A DNA stretch of 64,000 nt from Psococerastis gibbosa (Eukaryota > Arthropoda > Insecta > Psocodea > Psocidae): positions 18,444,204 to 18,508,203 of the forward strand of contig OZ020492.1 in assembly GCA_963971405.1 (NCBI GenBank), given 5' to 3'. Made by a program: the position numbers and the translations under genes. Positions 1 to 12,800 of the stretch are shown in pieces. Each line of letters opens with the position of its first letter. Position 1 is the first letter of the stretch. The notes under the pieces were generated by a model. It saw only the letters and a list, made by a program, of their open reading frames with translations, ran no database searches and was not told where the DNA came from.

Positions 1-825
1 GCCAAACCACTGCCTCAGGTTTTTCAACCAGGATGTTCTTCTTCAGATGGGAGCCCTCTGTCCTTCTATCTCCTCTTGGATTATTACGTGCAGAAGGCGA
101 TACATTCCGTTCCTAATGACATGGCCAAAGTATGTTAGTTTCCGTTCTTAACTCGGCTTCTGAATCCATGACGCCTCAGGATCTCAGCATTAGGGACACG
201 ATCTATCGTTCGTCTGTATACCCACATTTCAAATGCACTGTTCTCCATAGCTTGTGTCAAAGTCCATCCCTCTATACCATTTAGAACGATTGGGAACACA
301 TATCATTTCACCATTCGCATACGAAGGAGTAGTAGCAGGCTTCGATCAGTAACTTCTTTAGAGAATTGGAAAATGGTTTAGTGCCAGCTATGGATTTCCG
401 GTATTCCGGTAGCTTGTCATAAATATCTATAGCGATATGGGGAAACATCCTCATTCCTCAGTGTCATAGTTAGTTCGCAGCCTGCTACTACCCCTCACAG
501 AGGACTTAAACGACTTCGGTGGCAAGGTGGTAGCGTTCTAGTAGTTGTGGAAGTAACTACACACCTTGCACGAGACGTGTCGTAACTCACACAAGTACCT
601 ATTAGGTGAATTAGTGAGGCGATTGAAGAGGTTAATCGGATACATTCAATAAAGGGTTTGTATGCGATTTAACCTTTTTATAAAATACAATACAATACAT
701 ACCATTCGCAATCTGAGTCCAAAGTCAAAGTCACCGAAGTCTTTTCTGTATTTTGATGAAGACATTTCGAGCTTGTTCCATGCGGCTGCGAATCACGCAA
801 TTAAAAAATATTTAATTTGTTCCAG
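1..825. repeat. Repeat R1 and unclassified repeat sequence
   Basis: No coding exon is visible. From about 330 to 700 lies repeat R1 (TCGATCAGTAACTTCTTTAG ... TTTGTATGCGATTTAACC ... AATACAATACAATAC), duplicated at 10705-11085. The first 300 bases look like degraded mobile-element sequence that I could not classify. Confidence 0.5.
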
Positions 826-891
826 GATATGGAAGTGCTCCAGCTCCCAGTCCAGTAATACTAGACCCAGGCATTGGAGATGGTACCTTAG
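826..891 (+). CDS. Gly-rich gene exon (first visible)
   Basis: The acceptor is TTGTTCCAG and the donor is GTAATA. It reads (G)YGSAPAPSPVILDPGIGDG and continues to TLG. It is 66 bases long and in phase 1-1, the same phase as every downstream exon. It is Pro/Ala/Ser-rich rather than Gly-rich, like the start of the next exon. Earlier exons are not visible in 1-825, which is repeat sequence. Confidence 0.75.
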
Positions 892-3800
892 GTAATACCA
901 CAGGTTCAATTCAATTAAGTAGTCTATTATACATAAAATGGGTAGTTGTATAATTTTATATAAATATATTATATAAATTACCATGAATTTAGAGGTAAAA
1001 GAAGTCGAAGGCAACCACATAGTCCTGCAGATAAACAAGAGCAGTTAGTGATAGATAAGGATAATCTAAGCTAATGAGGCGTGGTCAGGTTGAAAGTGTA
1101 CTTCTAGTGTTATTAGTATTATTGGGACTGTGCTCCTGAAAGAGGTTTTTAGACGTCGGCCAAGCAGCCCATGTTGTTAGACTCGTACCCGTACTTGGTT
1201 AAGTAATGCTTTCGCCTGTTTCATTGCGTCAATGGTAAGCTTGTCTCAGCTTGTCTATTATCGCTTGTAGCCATTGTAGGTTGACCAGTTTGCCAATGGC
1301 CCAAGATTTATACGGAAACATTACAAATAATGTCCGAAATCCATGGGGTTGTTGGCATTGGACAAGGAACCTATGGGCCACTATAGGTAGGCCTGGGTCC
1401 ATAAAAGTAATTAAAAAGTATTAAGTAACTATATAATATATAGCAGCCCATGTTTGGTTTTCTATTCATACGTTTAAATTAAATTTCCGATTTCAAGATT
1501 TGAACGGAATTACACGGTGTGAGGTCCCAGGACCCCCCAAAAAAGTTTTTTTTTTACAAAATGTTTATCTGTTGGTTGGTCTATAACAGGTATGAGTCAA
1601 CTTGTTGACATAAATTAGGAGCTAAAAAATCACTCTTAAGTGGATTTTGGTCACATGCAAAATCTAGTCAAGGTGGCTTATGTAAGTGTCTGTAATTCTT
1701 TCAGGACCTGGAAGACCTATCCCTGGCTACGGAGGTGGTGGCCCAGCCGCCGCAATTATCCCTCCACCTGGCTACAACGCAGCTCCCCCGTCCCCCGGCT
1801 ACGCCCAACCGCTTATAGCGCCCACCAAGGGGCGAGGGCCTTCAGGGGGCGGCTACGGGGGTGGCGCCTCTGCCCCTGTCATAAGCTCCGGTCCTTCATA
1901 TGGAGGAGGTGCGCCATCTGTCATAGCTCCTAGCGGAGGAGGCTACGGCGGTGCGAATTCAGCTTCGCAGTCTGGCTCCAATGCCTTTGGTGGAGGTGGA
2001 AGCTCTGGAGGATTTGGCGGGCCTTCCGGTGGATACGGTGGAGCCGCCCCGGTTACTGCACCCAGCTATGGAGGTAGCTTATCTGCATATTGTATGAATT
2101 CACTGAATTATTCTGTCTGCCACTGTGGTATAATTTATGCATTCTCATTCCGCTATATGCGCACCATTGGTTTTTTGAGTTTGCTTGACATGCGGATTTC
2201 AATTCCGCGAGGCTAAAAAAATGGCCAGGCTCACAGCGATACGATCAAATGAAATCACCACTCAGACAATTTTGAAGTCATTGGCATAACTTGTGGAAAC
2301 ACAAACCGAAACGAACCAAAATCGAACATTCTAGAGGACACCCAAAGACACTTTTACCCGAAATTTGTTGGTTCGAGTCCAATGCTTGCCACATTTTCTG
2401 GCCATGGATGTAACAAGTCTCCCAGGTCCTAGTTGAGTGTAAGAGAGGGGTTTTTTTACCTCTTAGTCTGCTAGGTCGGTTTATTAATAATAAACAAAAC
2501 TCATCATTTATATATTATATATTTATTTAACTATCTGAATCATGTGCCACCTAAGTTGATCTGATCTGGGTTGATCTGAATAATCCACATTGGGATTGTC
2601 AAGGTCCTGTCAGAACATGTAAATACTTGCTGGTTTCTGATGGGAATTAGCAGGAATGTGTTGAACAGTTATTGAATAACAGAAATTACAGGAATTAGAA
2701 AACTCTTGGCGGGATTCGAACCCATAATCTAAGCCTATCCAGGGCATCGTTATTGAATAGCTACAATTTTGGATGTTCCCGCTAATAAACCTAAACCTTC
2801 AAAGTGGTGCAAAATGGCGTCAAAGACATAAACCGCCAAAAATACAATATTAACATTGTTCATTTCTGTAATTATTGCACTGATCTGGCTTACGATACCT
2901 ATAGCCAGCAAAAATTAATTAATGAAAAAAAGTTAAATAGGCTGACTACATCCTTTTATCCTCTATATGTATAATAAGAAATTTTTATCTTGGCTCAGTA
3001 GAATAATTTATGACTTCCCTATAGGTGGCTTAGGACACTCTGGAGGGAAGCCTGGTGGTGGTTCCATCGGTGGAGGATATGGTGGAAATTCTGGCTCACT
3101 TTCTAACTCTAATTCGAACGCAGGCTCCGCCGGATTGGGAGGCTCAGGTGGTTATGGAGGTAAGTTGTGTTTGGCCTTTAGAAACCGGTTTTTATGTTTC
3201 CTTTCTTAGGGTGGGTCCCACGCAGTGGCGATTCGTAGTTTCTGAAACCAGAGAGGCAGCAGATCTATTGGTCTACAATACCATGGCCGAAACTCGTAAA
3301 ATATGTAACACAAACAATTTTTATACTCACCTGAACCGCAATATCAACAGTTGCCCCAGTGGTCTTATGGATAAGCCGCCATTGGTTCCACGGCAGAGCC
3401 ATCTGCTGTTGCATAATAGTAGGGTTCCTTGTCAAAACCTTTCTTGTTGCTTTCCAATTTATACGTAGGAAAGCTTTGTGATGGTACAAATTTTCGATTC
3501 CAAGATTTCAACGGATTTACACGTTTTGAGGTCCCAGGAACCCAAAAAAGTGTTTTTTACGAAATGTCTGTCTGTCGCTCTGTCTGTATGTCTGTATGTC
3601 TGTCTGTCTGTCTGTCTGTCTGTTCATCGATTTCCGGGCAAACTACTCGGTCGATTTTGATGAAATTTTGCATATAGGTTTACAAACATCATACCTCGAG
3701 ACCATTTTTTTATATTTTGGGCTAACTCAATTTGGGGGGGTTTTATTTCTCAAAAACGGCCCCAACGATTTCTTTTAAATTCACATATATTATATTCGTT

Positions 3801-6800
3801 ATCAATGTTAACAAAATGTGTGGGGTCGCTTGCCGCTTGATAGTTTGCTTCTGGGGGTAAAAAAATAAAATAACTCAATTTTCATGAAAAATGACTAAAA
3901 AATATGTTTTCTGTGGAACCTTTCTATCGATGATTTCTACCTGCAGGTATGTTTTAGGTATTCAATAGGGTAACAAAACGGACAGGTTGCACTCACAAAA
4001 AAATATTTGCTTATTATTATTATTTTTTTATTATTATTATTTATTATAATTATTTTTTGAGAAATTGTGGAAAATTCCCGCTCCAGTGCATTACGTGCCA
4101 TGTGTCATTGTTACTACTGTTACAATTATTGGTCTATTTGTTCCAGAATATGCAATTGAGTTTTAAGGGTTTTTTAATATATATTGAGATGGACCCCCCC
4201 CCCCCTCGAGGGGTCTGAAATTTAACCATAGGGAAATTATTTCCTAATTTATTTACTAATTTAAAAATTGGAAAGCATGTTCGAGTAAACTCGGACCGGT
4301 TCTTATGATTGGAACCGCTTTAGTTACCATAGCTGGCAGAAAGACACTCTGGTGTTCATCTAAATAATCGAGCAGTTGCCTATGTATCTTTGAAGTCCTT
4401 ATTTTATTTCAACGGATTTTCTTATGAACGTAGGCTTTGAACCTTTCCCTGCAAATAAGCCCGTTACTTTTTTTGACAAATGCCTTACCATGTTGAATCG
4501 ATGAGAGTAGAGCATGTCTCAAACTGCGGCTAACTTGGCAGCGTGCACAGCGTTGGCAGGGGAACATGGTGGGGCATGATAACGTGCTGAAACTATACCA
4601 GTCATAAACAAAAAATAACAAAAACTTAGAGTTTTAGAAAAACTTGTTATAACAACCCGAATTAGTAAAACCCAAATAATCGTTAAGAAATTAACTTTGT
4701 CTAAGAAACCCACTTGTGTTAGTATAAAACCCTGAGCGCTTTCGGCAAGAACTGCCATCTACAGAGGGAAACCCACTATCAATCACATCAATCAATCAAT
4801 CACACAAATCAAACACAACCTCAAACTAATTTACCCCCCAGAGAGCTTAAACCAGGTAACCAATAAATCATATTTCAGGATACAATACATAGAAAAAATC
4901 ACAGAAAAAATAAGTAACCTCATTTCTTCTACAACAGACAAAACACCAGCCCCGTACAACCGCAACAATTTGGCCAATAAACTCATGAACTGCAAAACCA
5001 AACCAGAAAAGGAAAAAGGCAATGGAGTTTATCGTCTAAATTGTAACGATTGTAACGCAATTTACATAGGCCAAACAGGCAGAAGCTTTAAAACTAGGGT
5101 CAGAGAACATATAGCAGGTATAGGAGACACCAACACCAACAGCACATTCGCGAAACACCTTAACTCGGAAAATCACACATTCGATCCTAACAATTGGACA
5201 GCCCTACACAAAATGAAGAAAAGTTACACTTTAAATTTTTTTGAAAATGTTGAAATCAAAAGAGCTTTACACAAGAGGGAAAAATTAACAAACGACATAA
5301 CATTCACACAATCATCCCCTCTAATAGATCTAGCTAGTAGGTTAGGAATAGGTAACCAGCCACGCCCCTCCCACCCCCTCCTCTCCCCGCTCCCAGTCCT
5401 ATATAAACCAAGGTTTCCTCTCTCTAGTCACATTTGCATCTTCTCCTCGAGTTGAGCAAGTCTCAAATCGCAGATAAGGTGTAACTGTGCTAGTGGGTTT
5501 CCCTCTGTAGATGGCAGTTCTTGCCGAAAGCGCTCAGGGTTTTATACTAACACAAGTGGGTTTCTTAGACAAAGTTAATTTCTTAACGATTATTTGGGTT
5601 TTACTAATTCGGGTTGTTATAACAAGTTTTTCTAAAACTCTAAGTTTTTGTTATTTTTTGTTTATTAAAATGAAATACCACGAAGTCACGAGTAATCTCA
5701 TTATTTATGTATACCAGTCAGTCTACGTGCGTGTCGAGTCCTGATCCAACTCCGAATTAATCGTATGGCATTACCATGTTCCCCCAAGTGGTTCAGAAGC
5801 CACTATAATCAGGAGGTCTACCCTGTCAGTCAACTCCCCTTTCCCCCGAGGTGAAAGAGTCTGCCCTTAGGGTGCCTCAAGTTAACAATAAGACTCACTC
5901 CCGCCAGGCTGACAAGGTTGTTTAGTCTGAAATCAGGCGTTGGAAATAACAACATTTTTTTGACATTATTGGTATTGTCTCCGTGAGAATTTTGGCCGAT
6001 GGCAAACTGGTGCTTGTCCTCGGTGTCAACCTACGCTGGCTATAAGCGACTAGGATTCGCCAGTCCGTAACGCCAAAACCGGGCAAATAATTCGGCCATC
6101 GCATTCTTGGCCGTTACACGTTTCTTCTTCTCTTGTTGTGTTCCTCTGGCATCTTCTCTATATACTTATTCCTACCTTTAAAGCTTAACCATAACTTATC
6201 CACAGGAACTACAAATGGGTGAAATCTGAATAATTCACTGGGAACAAATTATACACATGAGGAATTACAATGTTGTATTATTTTTAATGATTCACTCCAT
6301 AATATATAAAACGAAAGTAATTACCAATACCTGACAGAATCTATTTTATTTGATTTAAGGAAATATATATTTGGTTTTAAATTCACATTATTACTTGGAT
6401 CAAAAAGTGCAAAAAAAGTATTTAAAACAATGAAATATATTAAAATTAATTAATTTTTAGGTGGTCTAGGGCCCTCTGCAGGCCCAGTCGGAGGAGGATA
6501 TGGCAATTCCGGATCACTTTCCAATTCAAATTCAGGATCGGGTACGGGCGGCTATGGAGGTACAGTATATTATTTTTTAATTTTGAGGTAGAAAAAGAGT
6601 TTATCATTATAATTTATTTATTATGATCACATTTTTTACATACATATAAGGCATTATTTTGTAGTATTATATGGTATAATATTAAACTACCTAACTTAGG
6701 TTGAAAATACAACCTCCGAAATTAGAGAATCTATGAAAATCGGGACTTTTTCCTAGATCCTCTAATTTTGATATAGACTATAGACAATATTACTTTACTT

Positions 6801-9800
6801 TACTTTATCCAACGCCCGAACGTGGTAGTTCAACCATTCATCGCCGAGCTTCCCAATAGCGGTTCACCAAGTCATCGTTCGGGTAGGTGAGAGCCGTGCA
6901 GTCCCTCAGGTGGTCTTCGTCCATTCTTCCACCGTGACATAGTGGACATGTGTCATCGGCGGAAAGTCCAATGCGGTGTAGGTGGGCCTGAAGGTAGTCA
7001 TGGCCGGTATTGAGGCGGAATCTAGCAACAGCTCCAGCTCTCTCAAGGTTCCTACGAATGGGCCCCACTCTAGCAAGATTCTCCCAATTTTTCCCAGTGC
7101 TTAGGGTCTTGAGGGTGTTCTTCGTGGCATTCGTGGCATTGCAGATTGCTGCATTTATTTGGCTCTTGACTCGGTTCAGGGTTGGTGGCACGTTTGGTCG
7201 GTCCATTTCCGCTCCTTCCTTGGCTTTCGCGTCAGCGTTTTCATTGCCATGTATTCCCACATGGTTAGGTACCCACTGTAGGGAGGTACCATACCGATGA
7301 AGGTATGGTACAGATTAGAGTTGGGTAGACCCAGGTCAGGAAAATTGTACCTTTTATGTCAAGTTTCGAACCTCGATCTTCTGTTTCTAATAGTCTACTT
7401 CTCTGACTATCGGACTATTCCTCAGCATAGAAAGTAACCCACTAAAAACTAAACTAAAAACTAAAGCAGATTCAACGCATTTCACAAAAGTTGCATCTTT
7501 TCAGCAATCTGAGACATTCTTCCCCGAAGAGCAGTAATCAAGCTGTAGATAAGGCTGTTGACAAGGGGGAACTGTAGATAGGGCTATTGACAGGGGGAGG
7601 GGGGAATGGTGCCTACCCCCCTTTTGCTTCTGTTTTAAAAATAGGTCCCTCTTGGTTTGGCAGTTCTTGCCGAAAACGCCGTTACACTAAAGTCAATGGG
7701 TTTCTTTGACGAAATTAATAATTAAACGATTATTTGGGTTTTATTTACTATTTAGTTTATTTAGTTTTATTTAGTTTAAATAACAAGTTTAAGAATTTAT
7801 TCTTTATTAAAATTAAAATACAAAAGTTTAATTTTATTTCTGTTTTTTAGGGGGAGTTCAAGGAGGACTTCCAGGAGGTCCGCTAGTCGGTGCCCCCACT
7901 GGGATTGGGTATCCTAGCAACGCAGGCTCACTTTCGAGCTCCAGTTCAAATTCAGGTTCTGGAAGTTACGGAGGAGGTAAGAAAAAAAAAGGAAGAAAAT
8001 TGTCTTTATTTTCCACATGGGCGAATTTTGGGCCTTTCGGCCATCTCTTACAATTAAGTCGCTCAGCCCACATTTAACGTTCTAACCGATTCATCAGAAC
8101 AAGTAACATGAACGCCAAATCGAAATCGTTAGAAATCTTGGTCGCAAAATGACAAGTCACGCAACCAGGAAAATTTCTCTGAGAAAGGATCGGGAATCGA
8201 GACTTAAATTTAGGCAAACCAGCGGTCGGCAACCTTTTCGTGCAAGTGAGAAAATTCCGGCGTTTCTGATGCTGAGAACGATTTTGAGTACAAATTGAGA
8301 TTGCGCGGTACTTGACCCAATTTTGGCTCTTACTAACTGGAATGACACATTTTTGGTACCTGGTACCTACCTCCTTCGTAAGCTAACCTTGAATATGTGG
8401 GTGTCCATACCGTCGATGTTGAGAGTCCTAGTTCCACGACAATGATTCACTCACTGCCAACTGATTTTTCAAAATTACTGGTAACTTGATATTGATTTGT
8501 GGTAACAAATCCGGTTGTAATCGGTCAATGAAAAATCAAAACTACATAGCCTACACTACTCCCTGTTGTAAACTGCCCCAGGAGTAAAATGCAAATCTTT
8601 TGAAATGTGATCCACAGCGAAATTTACTTCTTACTTCAGCCAACTCCCGTCCTTGGCTGCTCAGCCATTAGACGTCATGCCCCCCATCCGTGACTCGAAG
8701 TGTTCTACTTTATGGTTGGTTTCATGTAGGACTGGGTGTTGAGCTATGTGGTCTGTAGTGCCTTCCCCCAGTGAGCACAGAGGGAACATTGGGCTGTTGA
8801 CCACCTCGATTTTGTGCAGATGGTATTGTAGGAAATCCTGTGGCCGTCCTGAAGGGGATGGCTTCCACCACTTCCTGGGGCAGTTTGTTGGGGAGGGGTG
8901 TTGTAAGTAATCTTTTGCCAGCTGATGCTGCTGCTGCTGCTGCCTTCCAGGAGTATACTTAGTAGTTACTTAGTAGCTTACTTGATGCGGGATGGAATAC
9001 TTATAAGGCGATCTTCATGACATTTCAGGTGCTGGATCGCTTTCAAACTCCCAGAGTAGTTCCGGAAGCTTCGGTGGTGGTGCCGGAAATCAAGGTTTCC
9101 CAAGTCCATATACGAATACTGGATTTGCTGGTGGTCCTGGACAAGGGGGTGAGTGTAACAATATTCTTCTTCTTTTTCCTTAACTGGTTACTTCTCCAGC
9201 TAGGAGATTTTATTTAGCAAAACAAATTGCTTCAAAAAATAGCACGTCCAACCTAAAGCTTCTGCTTATCTGGGGTAGCGCTATCAAGTAAATAAATAGT
9301 GTAACTTTCTTCCATTTTGGCTTTAATTATTCTCTATTAACCACCTTTTTATAACTTTTTTGTCTTTCCAATTGTTTTTTCTTCATTTTTCAATGGGGGG
9401 GGGGGATTTCATTAATAGTCTTTGGTAGGAAAACAATATTCTGTCTATCCCCGAATTCGTTTTAAGTGTCCCTGGGTTACTCAGAATTGGAAGGGGGGGG
9501 GGGGAAGGATATAACAAGTTGTTCATGTTAAAAAATATATTAATCGTATTCATGCAAATAATTTAATTAGTGTATCCGATTAACCTCTACATTTGTCTCA
9601 CTCACTCAGCAACTTAATAATACTTGTAGTACGACACGTCTCTGATCGCATGGTGTGTAGAGACTCCCACATGTACAATCACGCTACCAACCATCATGCC
9701 ACCGAAGCCGATTCAAAGCGCTGAATGGCCTGTTATGGATGAGCAGAAAGGAGTGGAACTGATCGCAGATAATGATGTTGATGTTGTTGATTCTAGGTTT

Positions 9801-12800
9801 TGGCGGCGGTAAGGGAAAAGGCAAAAACAAGGGAGGCAATTCACCTTATGGCGGTGGTGGTGGAGGAGGTGGTGGTCTCGGTGGGCTCAACGGGCTCGGA
9901 GGAAACAATGGAGGCAGCAACAGCTTCAGCTACAGCAGCAGTAGCAGCAGTAGTAGCAGTGGTAAGTCTCAAAATTACAACAGCACCAATATTAAGGCTA
10001 GGGCCTGTAGAGACTAGGCTTGGCTACTAGAAGGGGATGCCGCCGCTGTGGACTGGAAGAGGAAACAGCAGGACACCTTTTCTGCAAGGGTAGTGCTCTC
10101 TGGAGAGGGAGATTCGAGTGCCAGGGTGCTTTACGGATCTCCTGCAAGGCCATCGGCTTGGAGAACTTGACTGTATTCGTGAATACAACAAAACTCACAT
10201 ACATGTGAAGTGAACTTAAGACTGTTTAAGCTTGCTTTAGCAGTTACGAGGCAGGTGGCCGTGCTTTGAATCATATTGAAATACCCATCGGGGAGGGTAA
10301 AGATGGTTGCAGTCGCTTGTTGCGAATCAGAGCGGATGCCTTTCATAAAATAAAAATAGACTTTCACCCTTTTCATATAAGGTACCGTTAGTGGGTAAAA
10401 ATCTTTGAAATACCTTGGACCTTATGGGCCAATGGAGCCCACCACTTTTTGTTTTTTGGCCAAATTCAAATTTATTTCACATTATAAAAATATATATATA
10501 TTCACCTTAATATTCGTGACAACAGGTTGTGCGAATCTCCGTTTCGTTATCTATTGTACTATCAACTATAACCTAGGAACTACTTACAACTACTGATGCT
10601 ACCTATACAATATAAAAATATTATTATAAATTACAAGTCACATACCTCGTGAAAATATACTAGTTAGTCAGCAGTATTCAGAACCTCTACGACGTAGTAG
10701 TAGATGGCTTCGATCAGTAACTTCTTTAGAGAATTGGAAAATGGCTCAGTGCCAGCTATGTGTTTCAGGTCTTTCGGTAGCTTGTCATATATATATCTAT
10801 AGCGATATGGGAAAACATCCTCATTCCTCAGTGTCATAGTTAGGTTGACGCGAACAGTTCACAGCCTGCTACTACCCCTCTTAGAGGATCCATGGACTTC
10901 GGTGGCAAGGTGGCAGCGAGCTAATAGTTGTGGAAGTATCTCAACACCTTGCGGTCGGCGACGTGTGGTAACTCGTCACAAGTACCTATTAGGTAACTTA
11001 GTGAGGCAATTGAAGAGGTTAATCGGATACGTTCATTAAATTGTTTGTATGCGATTTAACATTTTTATAAAATACAATACAATACAAATACTTGATTGTT
11101 TCTCATAAATTCTGACGTATGTCAAAAAAATTAAGTATTGATCGTAGGGCAAACATGAGGTGTCATAATCTAAAAAAAACATTCCACCACGTTTTGATGT
11201 ATATTTTGTAACCGTCATTGCCACCGATCCTCCAAAATTATTGCACTTGATTTACAAAAACTTCAGGGGCGCTGAGGCAATTAAATATATCTATTAATAT
11301 ATACATTAAAAAGGCCAATCGCATACAAACAATTCAATGCATCCGATTGACATCTAGCTTTGGGGCCTGCCCATTGAAGCGTAGAACTTTTTTTTTTTTT
11401 TAAGATATAGAGCATACAAACAACTCAATGAATGTATCCGATTGACCTTTTCAGTCGCCTCTGTAGGTTATTACCCGTGATGAGTACGACACGTCTCCGA
11501 TTGCATGGCGTATAAAGACTCGCACAAGTGCTAGCACGTTACCACCTGGCAATCGAAGTCGATGAACTCTGATGTATGTTAAAATGCTTACCCCATGTTT
11601 ATCATTATCATCAATTATTTTCGGATCCTATTGTGGTGAGGAAATATTGAAGCACCTGAAGGCTTGTTATGGTTTATTTGACCATGTAAGAGGCTGTACA
11701 CAATAAAATAACTTATGATATATATATACAATATAATACACTATAAATAGACTTAACCTAATTACCTAGGTACCTAATTACCTAACCACCTGGCCATGCT
11801 TCGGAGGGCATGTAAAGCAGGCGGTCCCGGGCTTTCGTAGTTGAGTGTAAGAGAGGGCTTTATAGCCCTAACTCCGCTAGGTTGGCTTAGTAATAGAACA
11901 AAAAAGTCATTATTTTTTAGGTACATGGCTCAGCTCCCTCTCTCTCTCACATCTCAATGAAGTTTTCTGGAAATTGCCTCTGAATTACCCTCTAAGTCGC
12001 CGTTACAAGCCTTTTATCCATTGGCGTAAATTCCCAAAATTTCTGGGGGGGGGGGGAAATCGATAAATGGGCCCAAATCAGTGAGGTCTTACGCATATTA
12101 TACCCTGGAGCAAGGGGGGCCCGGGGGTCTCCCCCGGAGAGAACAAATTAGTGAGGTTTTACGCAATTTGCAAGCAGTACAGTTGAGATTTTACATACGA
12201 ATTCAATAAACCCACCACAGAGGGGGGCCCGGGGGTCTCCCCCGGAGAGCACAAATTAGTGAGGTTTTACGCATTTTGCAAGCAGTACAGTTGAGATTTT
12301 ACATACGAATTCAATAAACCCACCACAGAGGGGGCCCGGGGGTCTCCCCCGAAGAAAAATTTTGAAAAAATAGGTCAGAAATGTCAATAGTCAATATGTT
12401 GATTTTTTTCATGATGTCTTTCATGTGAAATAAGCATATCAAGAATTAATTTCCCCTTCGTTATTGTGGATACTATGCCTTTCGTCTCTATAACGACTTT
12501 GTCACCAGAAATCCTGGGGGGGGGGGTGGCTTAGCCCAGGACCCTCTATTTACCCCAAAGTTTGCAAGTACAATTGAGATATTATAACGACGAATAAACC
12601 TAACATTGAGGGGTCTCCCCTTTGAAAAAATAGCTCTGAAGTATTGGGGCTCAAGCATTTTTAGTAATATATTTTTTGTGAAAGTACTTGGTCAATATGT
12701 AGATTTTTTCATGTAAAATAAGTATACTAAGAATTAAAATTAATTTCCCATTCGTTATTGTGGATACTATGCCTTTCGCCTCCATAACGTCTTTGGCACC

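Larger units (their letters stand above)
4605..5709 (+). mobile_element. Penelope-like element with inverted pseudo-LTRs
   Basis: The 174-base ends 4605-4778 and 5491-5664 are perfect inverted repeats by eye, followed by a 45-base extension on the right. An 11-base duplication TATACCAGTCA flanks the insertion (4594-4604 and 5710-5720), which splits an older dispersed repeat. Between the ends is a GIY-YIG endonuclease frame, but no reverse transcriptase. Inverted pseudo-LTRs with a one-sided extension are known for Penelope-like elements; this copy is 5'-truncated and young. Confidence 0.85.

Noticed and set aside
3429-3677. Overlapping reading frames with MSVCLSVCLSVCLSV
   Set aside because: Translation of the (TCTG)n microsatellite inside repeat R4, present also at 35500 and 42138.
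4605-4778. Hammerhead ribozyme in the Penelope pseudo-LTR
   Set aside because: Known in some Penelope-like elements, but the CTGATGA and GAAA core is not seen in either arm.
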